Assembly (NCBI GenBank): GCA_013396655.1
Contig: WBMV01003298.1
Coordinates: forward strand, 1,272,695-1,336,694
Length of the DNA: 64,000 nucleotides
DNA from: Campylorhamphus procurvoides
Taxonomy: Eukaryota; Chordata; Aves; Passeriformes; Dendrocolaptidae
Direction: 5' to 3'
In this document: piece after piece, positions 27,500-38,894 of the stretch
Numbering within the stretch: position 1 is the first letter of the stretch
Layout of the letters: each line of letters starts with the position of its first letter
The notes under the pieces: generated by a model
What the model saw: the letters and a program-made list of their open reading frames with translations, nothing else
Database searches by the model: none
Told to the model about the DNA's origin: nothing
Made by a program: the position numbers and the translations under genes

Positions 27500-27615
27500 G
27501 GGCCTGAAGGCCTAATGATTAAGGCACTTCCTGAGGATGTGGGAGATCCAGGTTCAAACCTGGTCTGCCTGATTCAGACCAGGAATTCAGGCCCCACAGT
27601 CTCTCGTATCCCCAG
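27500..27615 (+). mobile_element. Ancient tRNA-derived SINE (MIR-like)
   Basis: Internal RNA polymerase III promoter elements are visible. A box A-like segment, AGGCCTAATGATT, lies at 508-520 of the 27-kb block (27508-27520). A box B-like GGTTCAAACCT lies at 27551-27561, close to the spacing found in tRNA genes. The T-arm is intact, with CCAGG and CCTGG pairing around a seven-base TTCAAAC loop. The acceptor and anticodon stems do not pair well, so this is a SINE relic and not a working tRNA. An additional nine-base inverted repeat follows it (27559-27567 with 27575-27583). The family is probably an old amniote tRNA-SINE, but I cannot name the subfamily. Confidence 0.6.
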
Positions 27616-28310
27616 CAAATACTTCACTTCTTAGTCGGGAAAATCAGCCCTTTCTTTATCATGGGGTATCTATTTATACAGATAGAACAGTGCATGTAAC
27701 TGGGCAAGCCAAAAACTTGCAGGTGCATTGCCAATATCCTCTGTGAATAAAGTGAGTTGGCTGAACACTTGCAGCTTTGAATAAGCCTTCTCTCAAAATC
27801 TCAGCAGGTCTCAGTTAAATTTCACACAGAAATAAACCTTCTTTTTTTTTTTTTAAAATGCTGGAAACTTCCCAAGATAGAAAAACTATAGATCTGTGAG
27901 GTCAAGTCAGTCTGGAGATAGGGAGTCCAGAGTGAGCTCCTAGAATAGTTTTGTATAGCCAAGAAGGAGAGCTAATAGCAACACTCTGTTTCAGGGTAAG
28001 CTATGAAATAATGCCAAGGTAGTTCTAAGGGGGAAATCAATCCTATACACTGTGGATGTGCAAGTTTTCTAGTCTACCCAAAACCAAAAAACACCTGGTT
28101 TACTAGGCTAGGCTGCCTGTGTACACTAATAACAACTGTGTTTCATTGTCTGAATGGCATCTACATTCTGTTTTCTCCAGGAGAAAATTACCTAAAACAG
28201 TGTGTCCTTGAGGACAGAACTAACCCACGCTCTCTATGGGAATCCTATGGTATAGTTTACTACCATTTGTGTCATTCTATTTAATTTGCTATTTCTTCCT
28301 TACACCATGT

Positions 28311-28600
28311 GGGTAATAATCACAGCAAATTGATTCCCATGAGCTCCTTGGACAATTAAAGCTATTTGGTTATTGCCACCTGCCTGCTGTTTCCATTAAT
28401 GCAATTTTCAAGACCTTTTTTTTCCCTTCCTGTTTTTCACCCCAGTAAATTCTTTGCCCAGCCTTGACACGTTGCTGTGCTGCAATTAGAGTTAAAAGGC
28501 TGTGCAGGGCATCTGTCTCTGAATCTGATCAGTACTGCCAAATATTGCTTTATCATATGCAAATTTAGTTTGGAGAATTTAGGAAATTTAGCTTTTTTTA
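28311..28600. promoter_or_regulatory. Candidate conserved non-coding element
   Basis: A non-repetitive block with closely packed homeodomain-type cores (ATTAAT, CAATTAG) and a perfect octamer ATGCAAAT at 28557-28564, the classical POU-factor site. There is no open frame of note and no repeat signature. The call is by texture only; conservation was not tested. A distal enhancer is the main possibility, and neutral sequence with chance motifs is the alternative. Confidence 0.3.
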
Positions 28601-29223
28601 AATACACATTCTAAGAGAAGCGTGTACCTAGTGACATACTGGTTTTAATCAGATCCTGGGTAGCTTTGCTATTATTTATATCTCTCTGTAACCATTTTAT
28701 TCTCATTAAATTTGTGACATTTACCAAATTATCTGGTATGTTCTAACTTCTTGGTTAAATACATACATGAGAGAAGAAAATATGTGCTGTATTGCTGGTT
28801 TGTTTTGGTTTTTTTTGATCTGTGTGTTATTCCTGTTTGTCACGTCTTTAAACATTTCTTTCTTTGAACACTTTGGCTTTGCTCCTCTATTTCTCTGGTT
28901 CACCATCAGCCTTTTCAGGACTGCATTCTCAAATAAACATCTTGTGTTGAAATCTCTCTTTCTTACCAACTGGCTACTGACTCTTGTGGAGAAAAAAGGT
29001 GAAAAGCAGGATAAGGTCATGGATCAGAGAAGGAAAGACTAAAAGAGGAAGAATGAAATGAAAGGTTTTAGTCCCAGTTCTGTTAAGGAAAATTGAAGTT
29101 GTGCTTTTTACAGCTGCTAGAACAAGAAGGAATCTGAAACTTATTTCAGCTTTTAAAAATGCCGTCAAATAGAACTAGATTTAGTCATTAACATTCATTA
29201 ATTGCTATGTTGGTTACAGTTAG

Positions 29224-29298
29224 ATCACAGAACCCAGAATACACTGAGTTGGAAGGGACCCACGAGGACCAAGTCCAAGCCTTAAGAGAATGTCCCAA
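29224..29298 (-). mobile_element. CR1-type 3' tail fragment (possibly SINE)
   Basis: Read on the minus strand, the fragment ends with the CR1 3' terminal signature: GGTCCCTTCCAACTC at 29244-29258, then a TTCTGTGAT-like terminus at the low-coordinate end. The part just inside (CTTAAG, then a TGTCCCA that resembles tRNA 3'-end sequence on the opposite strand) is also found in the passerine tRNA-Ile/CR1 SINE. It may therefore be a heavily diverged copy of that SINE, extending to about 29345. Beyond 29298 the match is too weak to claim. Confidence 0.6.
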
Positions 29299-29299
29299 A

Positions 29300-30240
29300 G
29301 CATTTGCTGTGCATAGCCTGGGTCCTCCACACCCAATTACTGAGATCATGAGGTTGTGATGGATAGAGACATTGCAAGAATTCAGTGCATCGTTCTGATA
29401 ATCACAAATACCTGATCAACATGCCTGCAAAACACAGACTGGATCTGTCACAGAGAGCACAGACATCAAGCCTATTCCAGCTGCATCCCAAATAAATATG
29501 ACAGAAAAACAATGGGTGAAAGAAGCAGCAAGAATCACAAAAAAAAATCCTAATTTAGGAACCAGTTTCTTAAAATTTGCTTTGATTATCTAATGTTCCA
29601 CTAGATTTTAAACACCAGGGTAGAATTTCCAGTCTTTGTAGATAATTTTAAAGCTTAAAGGATTATCAAACCAGTCATTTAAAATGACATTTTCACTGTG
29701 CAAATATTTGTCTATTAAATAGGCTGTATGGCACAGAACCTGATCAGCCTTGGCAGTATTACAGGTTCTTCATACACTGCAAACCCCACTGTTTCCTCAT
29801 AAAGCTGTCAAGTCTCAGTTTAATGAAACATATATAAATTCAATGATGTTAGCCATGTCTCGGCAACCTAATTCATTTTGTTTTTTTCCTGTTGAGTTCC
29901 CTCTATTAGGACTTTTATCAATTTATCATTTTAGGAGCACCACAGCAGGTCTGCTGCTGGCACAAGAATACAAAAATTGGAGAATAAGTTTAATTTTCAA
30001 ACAGCCAAAACATTTAGATACATAAAAATACCTCATCTGATCATTATTATATTAACTCACAGATCATGAAAAATTATGGAGCTTTAGTAAGAAATGCCTT
30101 CAAAATGACCCTAAATCTCTCCTACTGTTCCATGAATTCTTCCATGCCCTGTGTTACTTCAACTGTAATTAGAGCTGAGGGATTTCACTTCACATAACAC
30201 CAGACTCAGGGACTGAATGATCCAGAGAAACAGTTTTCAA
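29300..30240. other. Non-coding spacer between two CR1-type fragments
   Basis: Ordinary AT-rich sequence; nothing identifiable. Confidence 0.5.
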
Positions 30241-30809
30241 AGACTCATTTCAGTTGGAAAAGCCTTCTGAGATCACGGCATCTGACCATTTCCCCAGCAC
30301 TGCCAAGTCCACCACTAAACGATGTCTCCAAGTGCCACATCTACACTTTTAAATACTTGCAGGGATGGTGACTCCACCACTACCCTGGGCAGCCTGTTGG
30401 ACCCTTTCTGTGAAAAGGTTTTCCCTAATATCCAATCTCAATCTTCCCTGGCATACCCTGAGACCACTTCCTCTTGTTCTAATTCTTGTTGCTTGGGAGG
30501 ATTGACCAACTCCCACCTCACTATAACCTCCTACCAGAGAGCTGTAGAGAGCAAGAAGTTCCCCCCAAACCTCCTTTTCTCCAGGCTAAACACCCCCACG
30601 TCCCTCAGCTGCTCCTCATCACACTTGTGCTCCAGACCCTTCATCATCTCTGTTTCCCTTCTCTGGACTTACTCCAGCCCCATAATGTCCTTCTTGTCTT
30701 GAGGAGCCCTGAAATGGACACAGCACTCGAGGTGTGGCCTCAGCAGCACCAAGTATAGGGAGACAATCACATCCCTCATCCTGGTGGCCACACTATTGCT
30801 GGCAGCTAA
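30241..30809 (-). mobile_element. CR1 LINE, 5'-truncated copy
   Basis: This is a typical avian CR1 remnant inserted in minus orientation. In plus-strand reading it shows the familiar string of the CR1 3' region: AGTTGGAAAAGCC near the low end; TGCCAAGTCCACCACTAAAC; GGGATGGTGACTCCACCAC; GGGCAGCCTGTT; TTTTCTCCAGGCTAAAC; TTCTCTGGAC; and GGTGTGGCCTCA. The copy covers only the end of the second open reading frame and the 3' untranslated region. The reverse transcriptase core is missing, as usual for CR1. The open frames of 126 and 90 codons across it are antisense to the element and are not genes. Divergence is moderate, suggesting an old insertion. Confidence 0.93.
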
Positions 30810-33800
30810 GAGTTTAGGCTGGACGTCAAAAATTACTCTTAGGAAATTAAGGTAATTATCCCAGTTGTGTTGTTCTCATCACCATAATCCCTACTCCATT
30901 CAGCAGAAAAGAACATTTATACCATAATTCTGAATACTGGAAATGGGTGTAAAAGTAAGTGATTAAACAAAGCCAAGTAACTTGTTACCACCATATCATA
31001 CATGGCACTGGACCTCCCTAAAAATTTCAACTAGTACACTGAAAACTTATGTTATTCCATAAGCTGTCCCTGCTACTGTTTGAATTTGAAATCTCAAAGG
31101 AAGGGCCTCTACAGAGTATTTGTACCAATTAACAAAATAGCTTAGGTCTGCCATTAACTAATAATTTTAAAAAAACCACCACAAACAAACTAGCACACAC
31201 AGAACAATAACACTGTCAAAATTTATCTGAATTTCTGAATAAACTAACTTGGAATGTTTCTGGCCATTCGTACTCCCCACTAGAATATTTGCTTTCCACA
31301 AATATTCTAGTGAACAGTTTATCTGGCACAAATTCTTCTGAAACCAGTATCTTTAAATGAATGCTGCACAACAGATTTGAAAAGTAAATTGCTAATATTT
31401 GCAGTGGAGACACAAATTGAAGCAACCAATTTCATTCGTTTCAAAAAATATATAAATAAATATAAATACAATTGGTCTCCAATGTATACAATGAAACCTG
31501 AAAAAATGTGCACTGAATTTATGAAGAATGCGTGAAATTTCCTTGAAGTTTCTGAACAGACACATTTAAACACCTGAGGTAAACAACCAGTCTATTCCCA
31601 GAACAATTTGTAAGAGAAGTGAAAAGCCAGAAATAATCCAATACATAATTCTGTTATTTACACAGTCCCATTTATGATTCTAGTTCAATTTAATTACCTC
31701 CATAGAGAGTTTTGAACTAAAGAGAGAAGTTTTGTCCAAAAAGAAGCTTGCATGTAATCACACTGTACTTTTTCTTTTTTTTTTTTTTTGGTCTCCTGTG
31801 GCCCATATGAACAAATGACAACTACTCCACGCAGAACAGAAAACCCACTGACTAATGAAGATAAAATGGGACAGCCTGTGTGCTCCAGTGCTGTAGGTAT
31901 CAGGGAAGAGGGTTTAGAACTAGCAGTGAGCTTCAGAGAGAAAACTGCTAGAACTGATCTGATTTTTCTGCCAGAAGTATGACTGAGTTAACAAAAACAA
32001 AACAACAAACAAAAAAAATAAAAAATGAGCTAGCAATAAATCTTGCCTCATTTTCTGTTACCCTTCAGGAGATTACTTTGATGGGAATTAGACAGCCCCC
32101 TGCAGGAAGCTCTTTAGTTCTTGTTAAGTCTTTGCACAGCATGTTTGATGGAAAGGAGAGCCTGTGTTTGATGCTGTTCATCATTGTTGCTGCTGTTTTG
32201 CTGAGGTTAAGAAGCGTTAGCCAGTTTGCACCCCTTTTGAGGGCTGCCAAAGTGAAGGTCTCACATGAGTTCCAAGCTCCTGCCTGCTGTGTTACAGCAC
32301 ATTTGCCTAGGCAAGTCTTGGTGCCAGGCTGCCCAAGTTACACATATCAAATGCACACTTGAGGATCTTCAGGAGGTGAAACTGCCCTTCCTCAAAGTAC
32401 ATGTTTGTGCTAACATTGGTTTAATTGCATTTGAAAATCATTGGTGAAACCTTTTCCCCTTTTGGACATGCTGCTATGACAACTATTACAATATCTGCAC
32501 TCAAAGGGGATTCCTGTCCTCCAATAAAGGCAAAATAGGTTTGTAGGCTGTTTGTTTGGGTATTTTGATATTTCTAGAGGTTACAAAGAACAGGGGTGTG
32601 GGTACTCGTGTTGCACAGATTAATGATTTGCTGCAGTAACACAGTACTTCGCTAAAGACTCAGATGCAAGTCTCCTATTTTATTTAAAGGTGCATCAGTG
32701 TTTGTTCCCCTGCAATATGCTGAGGAGCGTGTAGGAACCAGGAATCCACACTGCAATTCCCCTGCCTTTTTCAGTAAACCACACTTTCTCCTGCTGGAGC
32801 TGTAGCTGTGTTTACCTTTCAGTTCTTCCCTCCATCTTCTCCTGTATGGAGTCAACTGAGTTTTGTTCCCTGACCTCTTCTCCATTTGCTCTCTGGTTAT
32901 AAATGTGTTCAAACAAAATGACTCTCTCTAAGACTGTCGCTACAAAACCAACCTTTGCCTCTTTGCTACTTTTACTTCCTTTCACTCTTCTGAAAATTAC
33001 AGAGAGCTGATAAAGTCTGAGTCACTTTTATCACTTATCAGAGGTTAAAAAAAAATTCACTCTTAATAAGCCTTCACCACTTCCTTTAATTTCCTATTTC
33101 TCTCCCTTTACTCAAACTTTGTATTAAGTGAAAAACTACTCTAAAAGCTGTCCTTTATGTCTACCAGATCCTATTAGGTCTATGCACAAGGGCAAAACTT
33201 CAGTGAATCTGGATCTCTTCCCTTCCTCTCAGGGTCTGCTCTACTGTTCTTACCGAATTTGGTAGATTATCCTTGTGCACACAGGTACAGGAGTGATTTC
33301 CAGCTGGGAAAGTCCTATCCCATCTCCTGGCATAGCCAGGGAAGGCTTTTCTTTAGCACACCTTTGTGAAGGCTTTGCCTGCAGGCCCCGAGGGTGGTGG
33401 CTGCACTTTAGGATAGTGACATCTCTACCATGTCCAGCCACCATTCGGCCAGAAACACATCTGAGCAAAAGCCACCAAACTTCACCAGTGCCTTCAGCTC
33501 CCATGCCAAGAAAAGGCTGGCTGTCCTCATGGCCAGTGGCAGAATTTCCCCCTCCCTTAACTTTTCCTTTAGATGAATTCATACAACATACCCTGTTAAC
33601 AGATCAGCTTTCAACTCCCTGCTCATCTGTGCTCACAGGCACAGCAATTTCTCTTTTAGCAGCTGTGAATTCAGCAGCTCTTTGATCCACAGTCATCCTT
33701 AGCACCTAAATGTTAAGTGGCATTAAGAGTTTGAGTCACAAACATCAGCCTTCAGTGCTTTTGTGACCAGCCAGTCTCAGGTGTCTCGTATTTTTTGTAA

Positions 33801-34310
33801 GGGATTTTTAGTTCAAGGTTTCCTTTTCCTGCTTATTCTGAACATCTAGGAGAAAAAAAAAATCCATAACATGACTTACTGTGTAGGTGCAGGTTCCTGT
33901 GATTTGCCAGATCTATTTTTTCTATGTATCCCTGGGAAATCAAGGTATTTTGTGATCAGATAGGCATTACCACCATTATTGACATTAACACAAGTAAAAT
34001 GCTACATGCAACACTGCAGACCCCCCATGGATACACACTGATTTCACACACATTTTCCACACATTTCTATTGGCTCTGCTTGAGACCACATATTAAAACC
34101 CACCAATCTTCCCAGCACAGACTGATGAAAGCCTCAGTAGAAACAGCTGCATTCCACATGTGGTTTAAGTTAATGTCTCATCCTGAATGTTTTAACTCTA
34201 GCTGGCCATGCTGCTTTTTAATATTCACAGTCCTCTTTATCTTCATATTAGAAGCGAGGCACTCCACGCCTTAAAGCGCAGAACACAATGAAGCTGGTAG
34301 CACTTCATTT
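30810..34310. other. Non-coding sequence
   Basis: No gene is supported. Open frames of 110-136 codons overlap on opposite strands near 33.25-33.68 kb without any recognised domain or exon flanks. A 15-base T-run lies at 31775-31789. This stretch would lie downstream of the minus-strand gene end at 34.31 kb. Confidence 0.5.
31775..31789. repeat. Poly(T) tract
   Basis: Fifteen consecutive T residues after a T-rich lead-in. No identifiable retrocopy body is attached, so it is treated as a simple homopolymer. Confidence 0.75.
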
Positions 34311-34312
34311 CT

Positions 34313-35094
34313 AGAGTGTCCAAAATAACTTTATTGTACATAACATGAAGAGAAATTCATGTTTGATAACTTGTAAGCACATAAACCAGTTGCATAGCAT
34401 TGTTAAACAATGTAAACAAACCCCAGTCTGTCCACAGAGTAATATTTACTTTCAATAAACATGAAGTATTACCAAAAGCGAGTAGCATTGCACATTTTTT
34501 CCAGCTTAAGTCTAGTATTAAAAAGAAAAAAAAAACAAGCACGTGGAATGCATCTTTCCTCTTGGATGGGCCAAAAGAAAGAGTCACAACTATTTACTAG
34601 GAGCTGAAACATGCCTAAAAAACAACAGGCAGAAAGCCAGAAAGTCCCTTGGATGGGTAACATGACTGTAGAAGACCCTTCTTTTTTTCCACCTTGATCC
34701 TGGAATAAGGTTAAACATCAGTAATAATCTTACACAAGCAAGCCTACAGTTTTATATATATATAAAAAAATAACTGTATATACAGTTAAATGCCCCTTCT
34801 GAATGCATGTCATACAGACATCAATGCCACCTTTTGGGGTTTCTTTTATCCCTGGAAATACACACTCTAGGCCAGCGAAGCCTCCTCTGCAGTTGATTCC
34901 ACTGCAAGTCATGCCAGCATCTTATGGATTGAAAGGTAACAACTTACAGTGATGATAGAGGTTTATGTGCATGGTAACATGTGACATGCTTTGGTTTGGC
35001 CAACACTTTGAGTAAATCACTGAGATCAGAGGAAAAAAATTACCTTCTTGAACATGCTAATTGTTAACGTTATATGACAATGTTGGATAGGCTA
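34313..35094 (-). other. Putative 3' untranslated region of minus-strand gene
   Basis: This lies between the stop codon at 35095-35097 and the expected cleavage site about 15-20 bases past the AATAAA signal. It is AT-rich. It contains a perfect 16-bp palindrome (AACTGTATATACAGTT, 34772-34787) that supplies a Pumilio-type UGUAUAUA on the transcript strand. The length of about 780 bases is ordinary for a vertebrate 3' UTR. The low-coordinate end is estimated from the signal position. Confidence 0.4.
34330..34335 (-). promoter_or_regulatory. Polyadenylation signal AATAAA
   Basis: On the minus strand the canonical hexamer AATAAA occurs here. Some 45 bases further along (about 34275-34290) is a GT-rich stretch, TTCATTGTGTTCTG, of the kind bound by CstF downstream of cleavage sites. 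Hexamer plus GT-rich element, in the right order relative to the terminal-exon candidate, makes a genuine transcript end plausible. Confidence 0.45.
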
Positions 35095-35185
35095 TTAGGA
35101 GAATCCACCCTCCATGCCAATCCATCCACCAAAACCAGCAGCAAGAGTCCCTGCATCAGGATTACTGCCTCCAGTTTCTTCAGCT
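35095..35185 (-). CDS. Putative terminal coding exon, unidentified gene
   Basis: On the minus strand a plausible 3' splice site ends at 35186. It has a branch-point-like GCTGATC, then a pyrimidine-rich TTATTATTGTCTTAG with no intervening AG. The exon that follows has one base completing a split codon, then 29 sense codons, then TAA at 35097-35095. The encoded tail starts AEETGGSNPDAG and ends GFGGWIGMEGGFS, so it is glycine-rich with a single tryptophan. I do not recognise the protein family. Upstream exons would lie at higher coordinates, possibly beyond the window; none could be assigned. A chance open tail is the alternative, but acceptor, stop and polyadenylation signal all agree. Confidence 0.4.
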
Positions 35186-35189
35186 CTAA

Positions 35190-36240
35190 GACAATAATAA
35201 GATCAGCTGCTTAGCAGGAAGCCCTCCTACTCTCTATTTACTTGCAGGAGCTGGAATAGAAACCATTAAATGCCTTTGATGGTTCCAGCTATTTTCTCTT
35301 CAATCTGAAATGACAGGCCTTATCACCGTAGAGGTTCACTTTGCAGTGAACACTACATGCCCATTACACCTAATGCATAAGAGCCTTTCACTTCAAGAGG
35401 CTGGAAAATATTTTTTCCCCTAATACTACCAATAATAACAATAAAACATAAATGTCTAGACTGTGTGCAGATGAGAGGAGTGTAGCATAAGAGAGTAAGA
35501 AAGCATTTTCCAACATTACAAAGCCAGCAGAAACTAGCGACACCAGTTCACGGCACCAGGGTCAAAGATATTCCACAGAGGAAGGCTTGGCTCATACAAT
35601 TAACAAAATCATGTTTCACTGCACATTTCTCTATGATAAATACAACATGGGCACCCATTATGGCTAGAGCTTTCCTGTCCTAGTCTTTGTAGGTAGCTAC
35701 TCATCTTACATGAGTGGTTTGTAAGTCCTAAGGAAAAACAGAAGCAGGTTCAAACTAAACCTTCTACAAACTGGTAGTAACAGCAAGCAGAGAGCGAGAG
35801 CACAAAGGAAGGCTCGTTCAGTAGTACCAGTACTCCAGATTCCCCAGATATTCTCAAATTTTGTTTCACTAAAGCAGAAAACAGTTAAAAAAGTTATTTC
35901 AGTTACAGTTTTTAAGCCTGCACTTTTCTTCCCCTTTTTTGGTTATTCTTTGCTTTAGGATGTTTCTCTTGTAGCTTATCATCTTTTGAAAAGGAAAGAA
36001 AAGACCAGGGTGCCTGCTCAGACAGGATTTTGCACTCATTTTCACCCATGCCCTTATCATATCATAGCCAGGAGTGGCCACTCAGGTCCCAGTGACTGTC
36101 CCTCTGTACAAGCGTCCAGGCATGAACAGCAGGAAAGTACAGCAGAACCACCGGTGCTTCCCCAGGATACACCATAAACTCGTGGAGCTGCAGCTTGACA
36201 ATTTCCTCATAAAGCTGCCAGCTGCATTGGATAGCCTCAG
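35190..36240. other. Non-coding; intron of the putative minus-strand gene
   Basis: If the terminal exon is real, this is its last intron. No exon with matching phase and convincing splice sites was found in it. No repeats are recognised. Confidence 0.35.
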
Positions 36241-36244
36241 AGGG

Positions 36245-36305
36245 TTTTTATTCCATTAATTTGCCTAATTGTTTTTGAATGCGTTGTAATTAATTAAGTG
36301 AATAG
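36245..36305. promoter_or_regulatory. Cluster of homeodomain-type motifs
   Basis: CATTAAT, CCTAATTG and TAATTAATTAAG (36287-36298) lie within about 60 bases of non-repetitive sequence. Such clusters are typical of developmental enhancers but also arise by chance in AT-rich DNA. Conservation was not tested. Confidence 0.25.
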
Positions 36306-36309
36306 ACAA

Positions 36310-38890
36310 CAGGAGTGGCAAAAGGTCACCACTGATGACTACCCAACTCCTTGATGGGCAGAGGGAAAGAACTTAAGAAAAAAACCCATTTTTCTCTGTG
36401 TCCCTACTCCCCATGTGGAAGAATGGATTAGGTCAGGCTCATTGCTTCTTCCTCTTCTCTCTTCTTGAGAAGGTGCATAATAACTAAAGGCAGTCAACCT
36501 TAAAGCCCAGGAAAAGGACGTGTCTGCTTCTCAGTTGATGCATACTTATGCATACTAAAACTAACTCCTGCTCAGTGGAATTATGTAAGGATTGAACCTT
36601 CCACATCCCAAGGTCAGAGTTGCCAGCCAATACCACCAAACTGTGAAACCCAGTTCCCTGGAAACCAAAAATAGGACAGGTCACTCCCTAAGCTGTCAAA
36701 ATCTGCTTTATTGCTCTTTTAACAGCCAAAACAAAAAAGTGGCAGGGAACAAAGGAGAAATACAAAGAAGTGATGTGACTAAGTGCTCCCAATGGACCCT
36801 GGCAAGCAAAAGAAGAAAGGCAAAAAGAGCAAGAGGTCACAGAAGTACATGTAATTAACATAATCAGTGTAAGAGTGGTGTCAGCAAATCAAAAATAGAG
36901 AGTCCATAGCACTCAGAAAGTGTGCTTAGGGAAATACCATGAAGAGCAGCAAGATATGAGATGTGTGCACCCTGGAACAAAGCTGAGGTGACAGGGTTTC
37001 TAGTCACTGCAGAAAGTACACAAACAATATGTATGAAAAAGTCTTTTAACTGGGTTTAAATCATTAATAGTCAAATTAATAATTTTGCATCATTTTAAGG
37101 TATGCCGACATAAATTCTAAAGACATTCAAAGTCTCTCCCTCTCCCACCACCTTCCCTGCACACTTTCCTTTCCAGAGGCAACAGATCTCCTCCATGGAG
37201 ATATTTTTTCCAGGGAACTCTCAAAGGACATGGACTAAGTCTCCACATGAGTAGGAGCAGGGCTGGATTCTTTCAATCCTTCAGGTGTTTGGTGCAGCAA
37301 AGCTTTGGGATGAAGAGCAATCCCAGGTTTGGAAATAAGGCAAATTATTTACCTTATAGGATATATTTATCCTTATAGGACATATTAATCTTATAGCATA
37401 TAGGAGCACACAGATATATCATGCAAAATAATTCTTAGTATTCAAAACCTGTGGGATCAGGCAGGATTGTCTATTGAGTTGTTTTCCTTTCTTACCCATT
37501 TCTACCTAGCTGCCATTGAGCTATCTGAGGAACACTCTGGTATGTTTTGAGTTTTTTCAAAGACTTCATAGCATTTAATTTGGAAACCAAAGTTATTGGA
37601 ATGTTTAAAATTTGTAATAACCTCTACTATATCCATCAATTACATTATATTGCAAAACAAGTTTCATTTCTTTGAAAAGAATCCTTGAAAATTACTGAAA
37701 ACAAACTCTCCAGAAAAACTTAACCTCTGCAGAAATCAATTGCAAAGAAAAATCCTAAGAATGACATGTGAAAGACCCTTATCTCTCATGCCATTCTGCC
37801 TCATCCTTCCTTGGGTAACAAACCAAAAACCTTTGTGCAAGAGGAAAACAGAAGACTCATGGGTAACGGGTAAGCAATCAGATGCCTTTAAAGAACTAAT
37901 GAAGATGAAGGGTCACAGAGAAAGGTCAGTTTCAGACAACTTCATATTTGCCAAAAGCTAAAGTAAGAACAATTTTGCATCCAAAGGTGGAGAAGCAGCA
38001 GAGTAGTTTGTTTTGGCTTCCTTGAGCCTTCAACTGTGGGACTGTCTCCACCTGCATGTTGGTCCTGGAGCCCCACTGAGCCCAGGGTTGGGTCCCAGTT
38101 CCTGCCTGAACTACACGGCACTTTCACCTGGGCACATATCCATTAAATTTGGATTCCTCAAGTGCTAAGCACTGGCAGGGCAAAGAAGGAACAAGCCGAG
38201 AAGCCTGAGCCACTCTGTTTGCTGGAAGTTGTGAACTCCACAGTAGAATGACTGCATAGGATGTAAAACACCCTCTGAACGCTGTTGGCTTGGTTTGCTA
38301 TATAAAAATAAATTAAATTAGCAGCTCAATAAACTCAGTTGTAAACTGCAGTTGTTAAACCGTTCTTGCCATAGGGGCAGCAGCCTCAGGGAAAGCCAGC
38401 CGAGCAGCTCTTCACTGAATCCTTGGCACCCAGAAAACACGGGAGATATTCCCTTCACAGGGAATAAGATGTCATTTCCCTCTGCCCACTTTACTCCATA
38501 AGAAGGGCAGAGGAAGCTCATTCTTTCGAGTCTGTCGAACCCCTAAAATTTCACCTCTGTGTTTTCATCTGTTTTGTATTCAAAATAGAGTTTATTAATA
38601 TTGGGGAGGTGCTACTTTGAATTTCTATTGTTTTTACCTGAAAGTCACCTTTTCCCTTCAGTCATAGAAAAAGACTTCACTAAGCTACCAAAAAACTTTC
38701 TATTCCATCTTGTAATACATCCCTAATCTGTTAACAAACCACAAAAATCAAAATATACACATACAGCCTTGAACCACAACATTTTGTATTTTCCAAGTTT
38801 TTTGGGAAATAAGCCAGTCCTTGCTCCTATCACAGAGGCCAAAGATTTAAAAATTAAGTTGGTTCTCTGTATTAGCGTGCCTTTTTAATC
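36310..38890. other. Non-coding sequence
   Basis: No gene is supported. It contains the three-copy imperfect repeat at 37352-37407 and otherwise ordinary sequence. Frames of 60-88 codons have no domain signature. Confidence 0.5.
37352..37407. repeat. Three-copy imperfect tandem repeat, about 19-20 bp
   Basis: CCTTATAGGATATATTTAT, CCTTATAGGACATATTAAT and CTTATAGCATATAGGAG follow one another with a period of about 19-20 bases. A small degenerate minisatellite. Confidence 0.65.
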
Positions 38891-38894
38891 AAAG

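Noticed and set aside
27500..27575. Functional tRNA gene
   Set aside because: The T-arm is intact, but the acceptor and anticodon stems do not pair, so a SINE relic is the better reading.
28721..29042. Hydrophobic plus-strand frame (91 codons) as a membrane protein
   Set aside because: The hydrophobicity comes from T-rich sequence. An equally long frame lies on the opposite strand, and no start or splice context supports it.
30322..30758. Frames of 126 and 90 codons as genes
   Set aside because: They lie antisense inside a CR1 LINE fragment and are by-products of the repeat.
33250..33685. Opposing frames of 110 and 136 codons as a possible exon
   Set aside because: Both strands are open at once, no domain is seen, and no matching splice sites were found at sensible positions.
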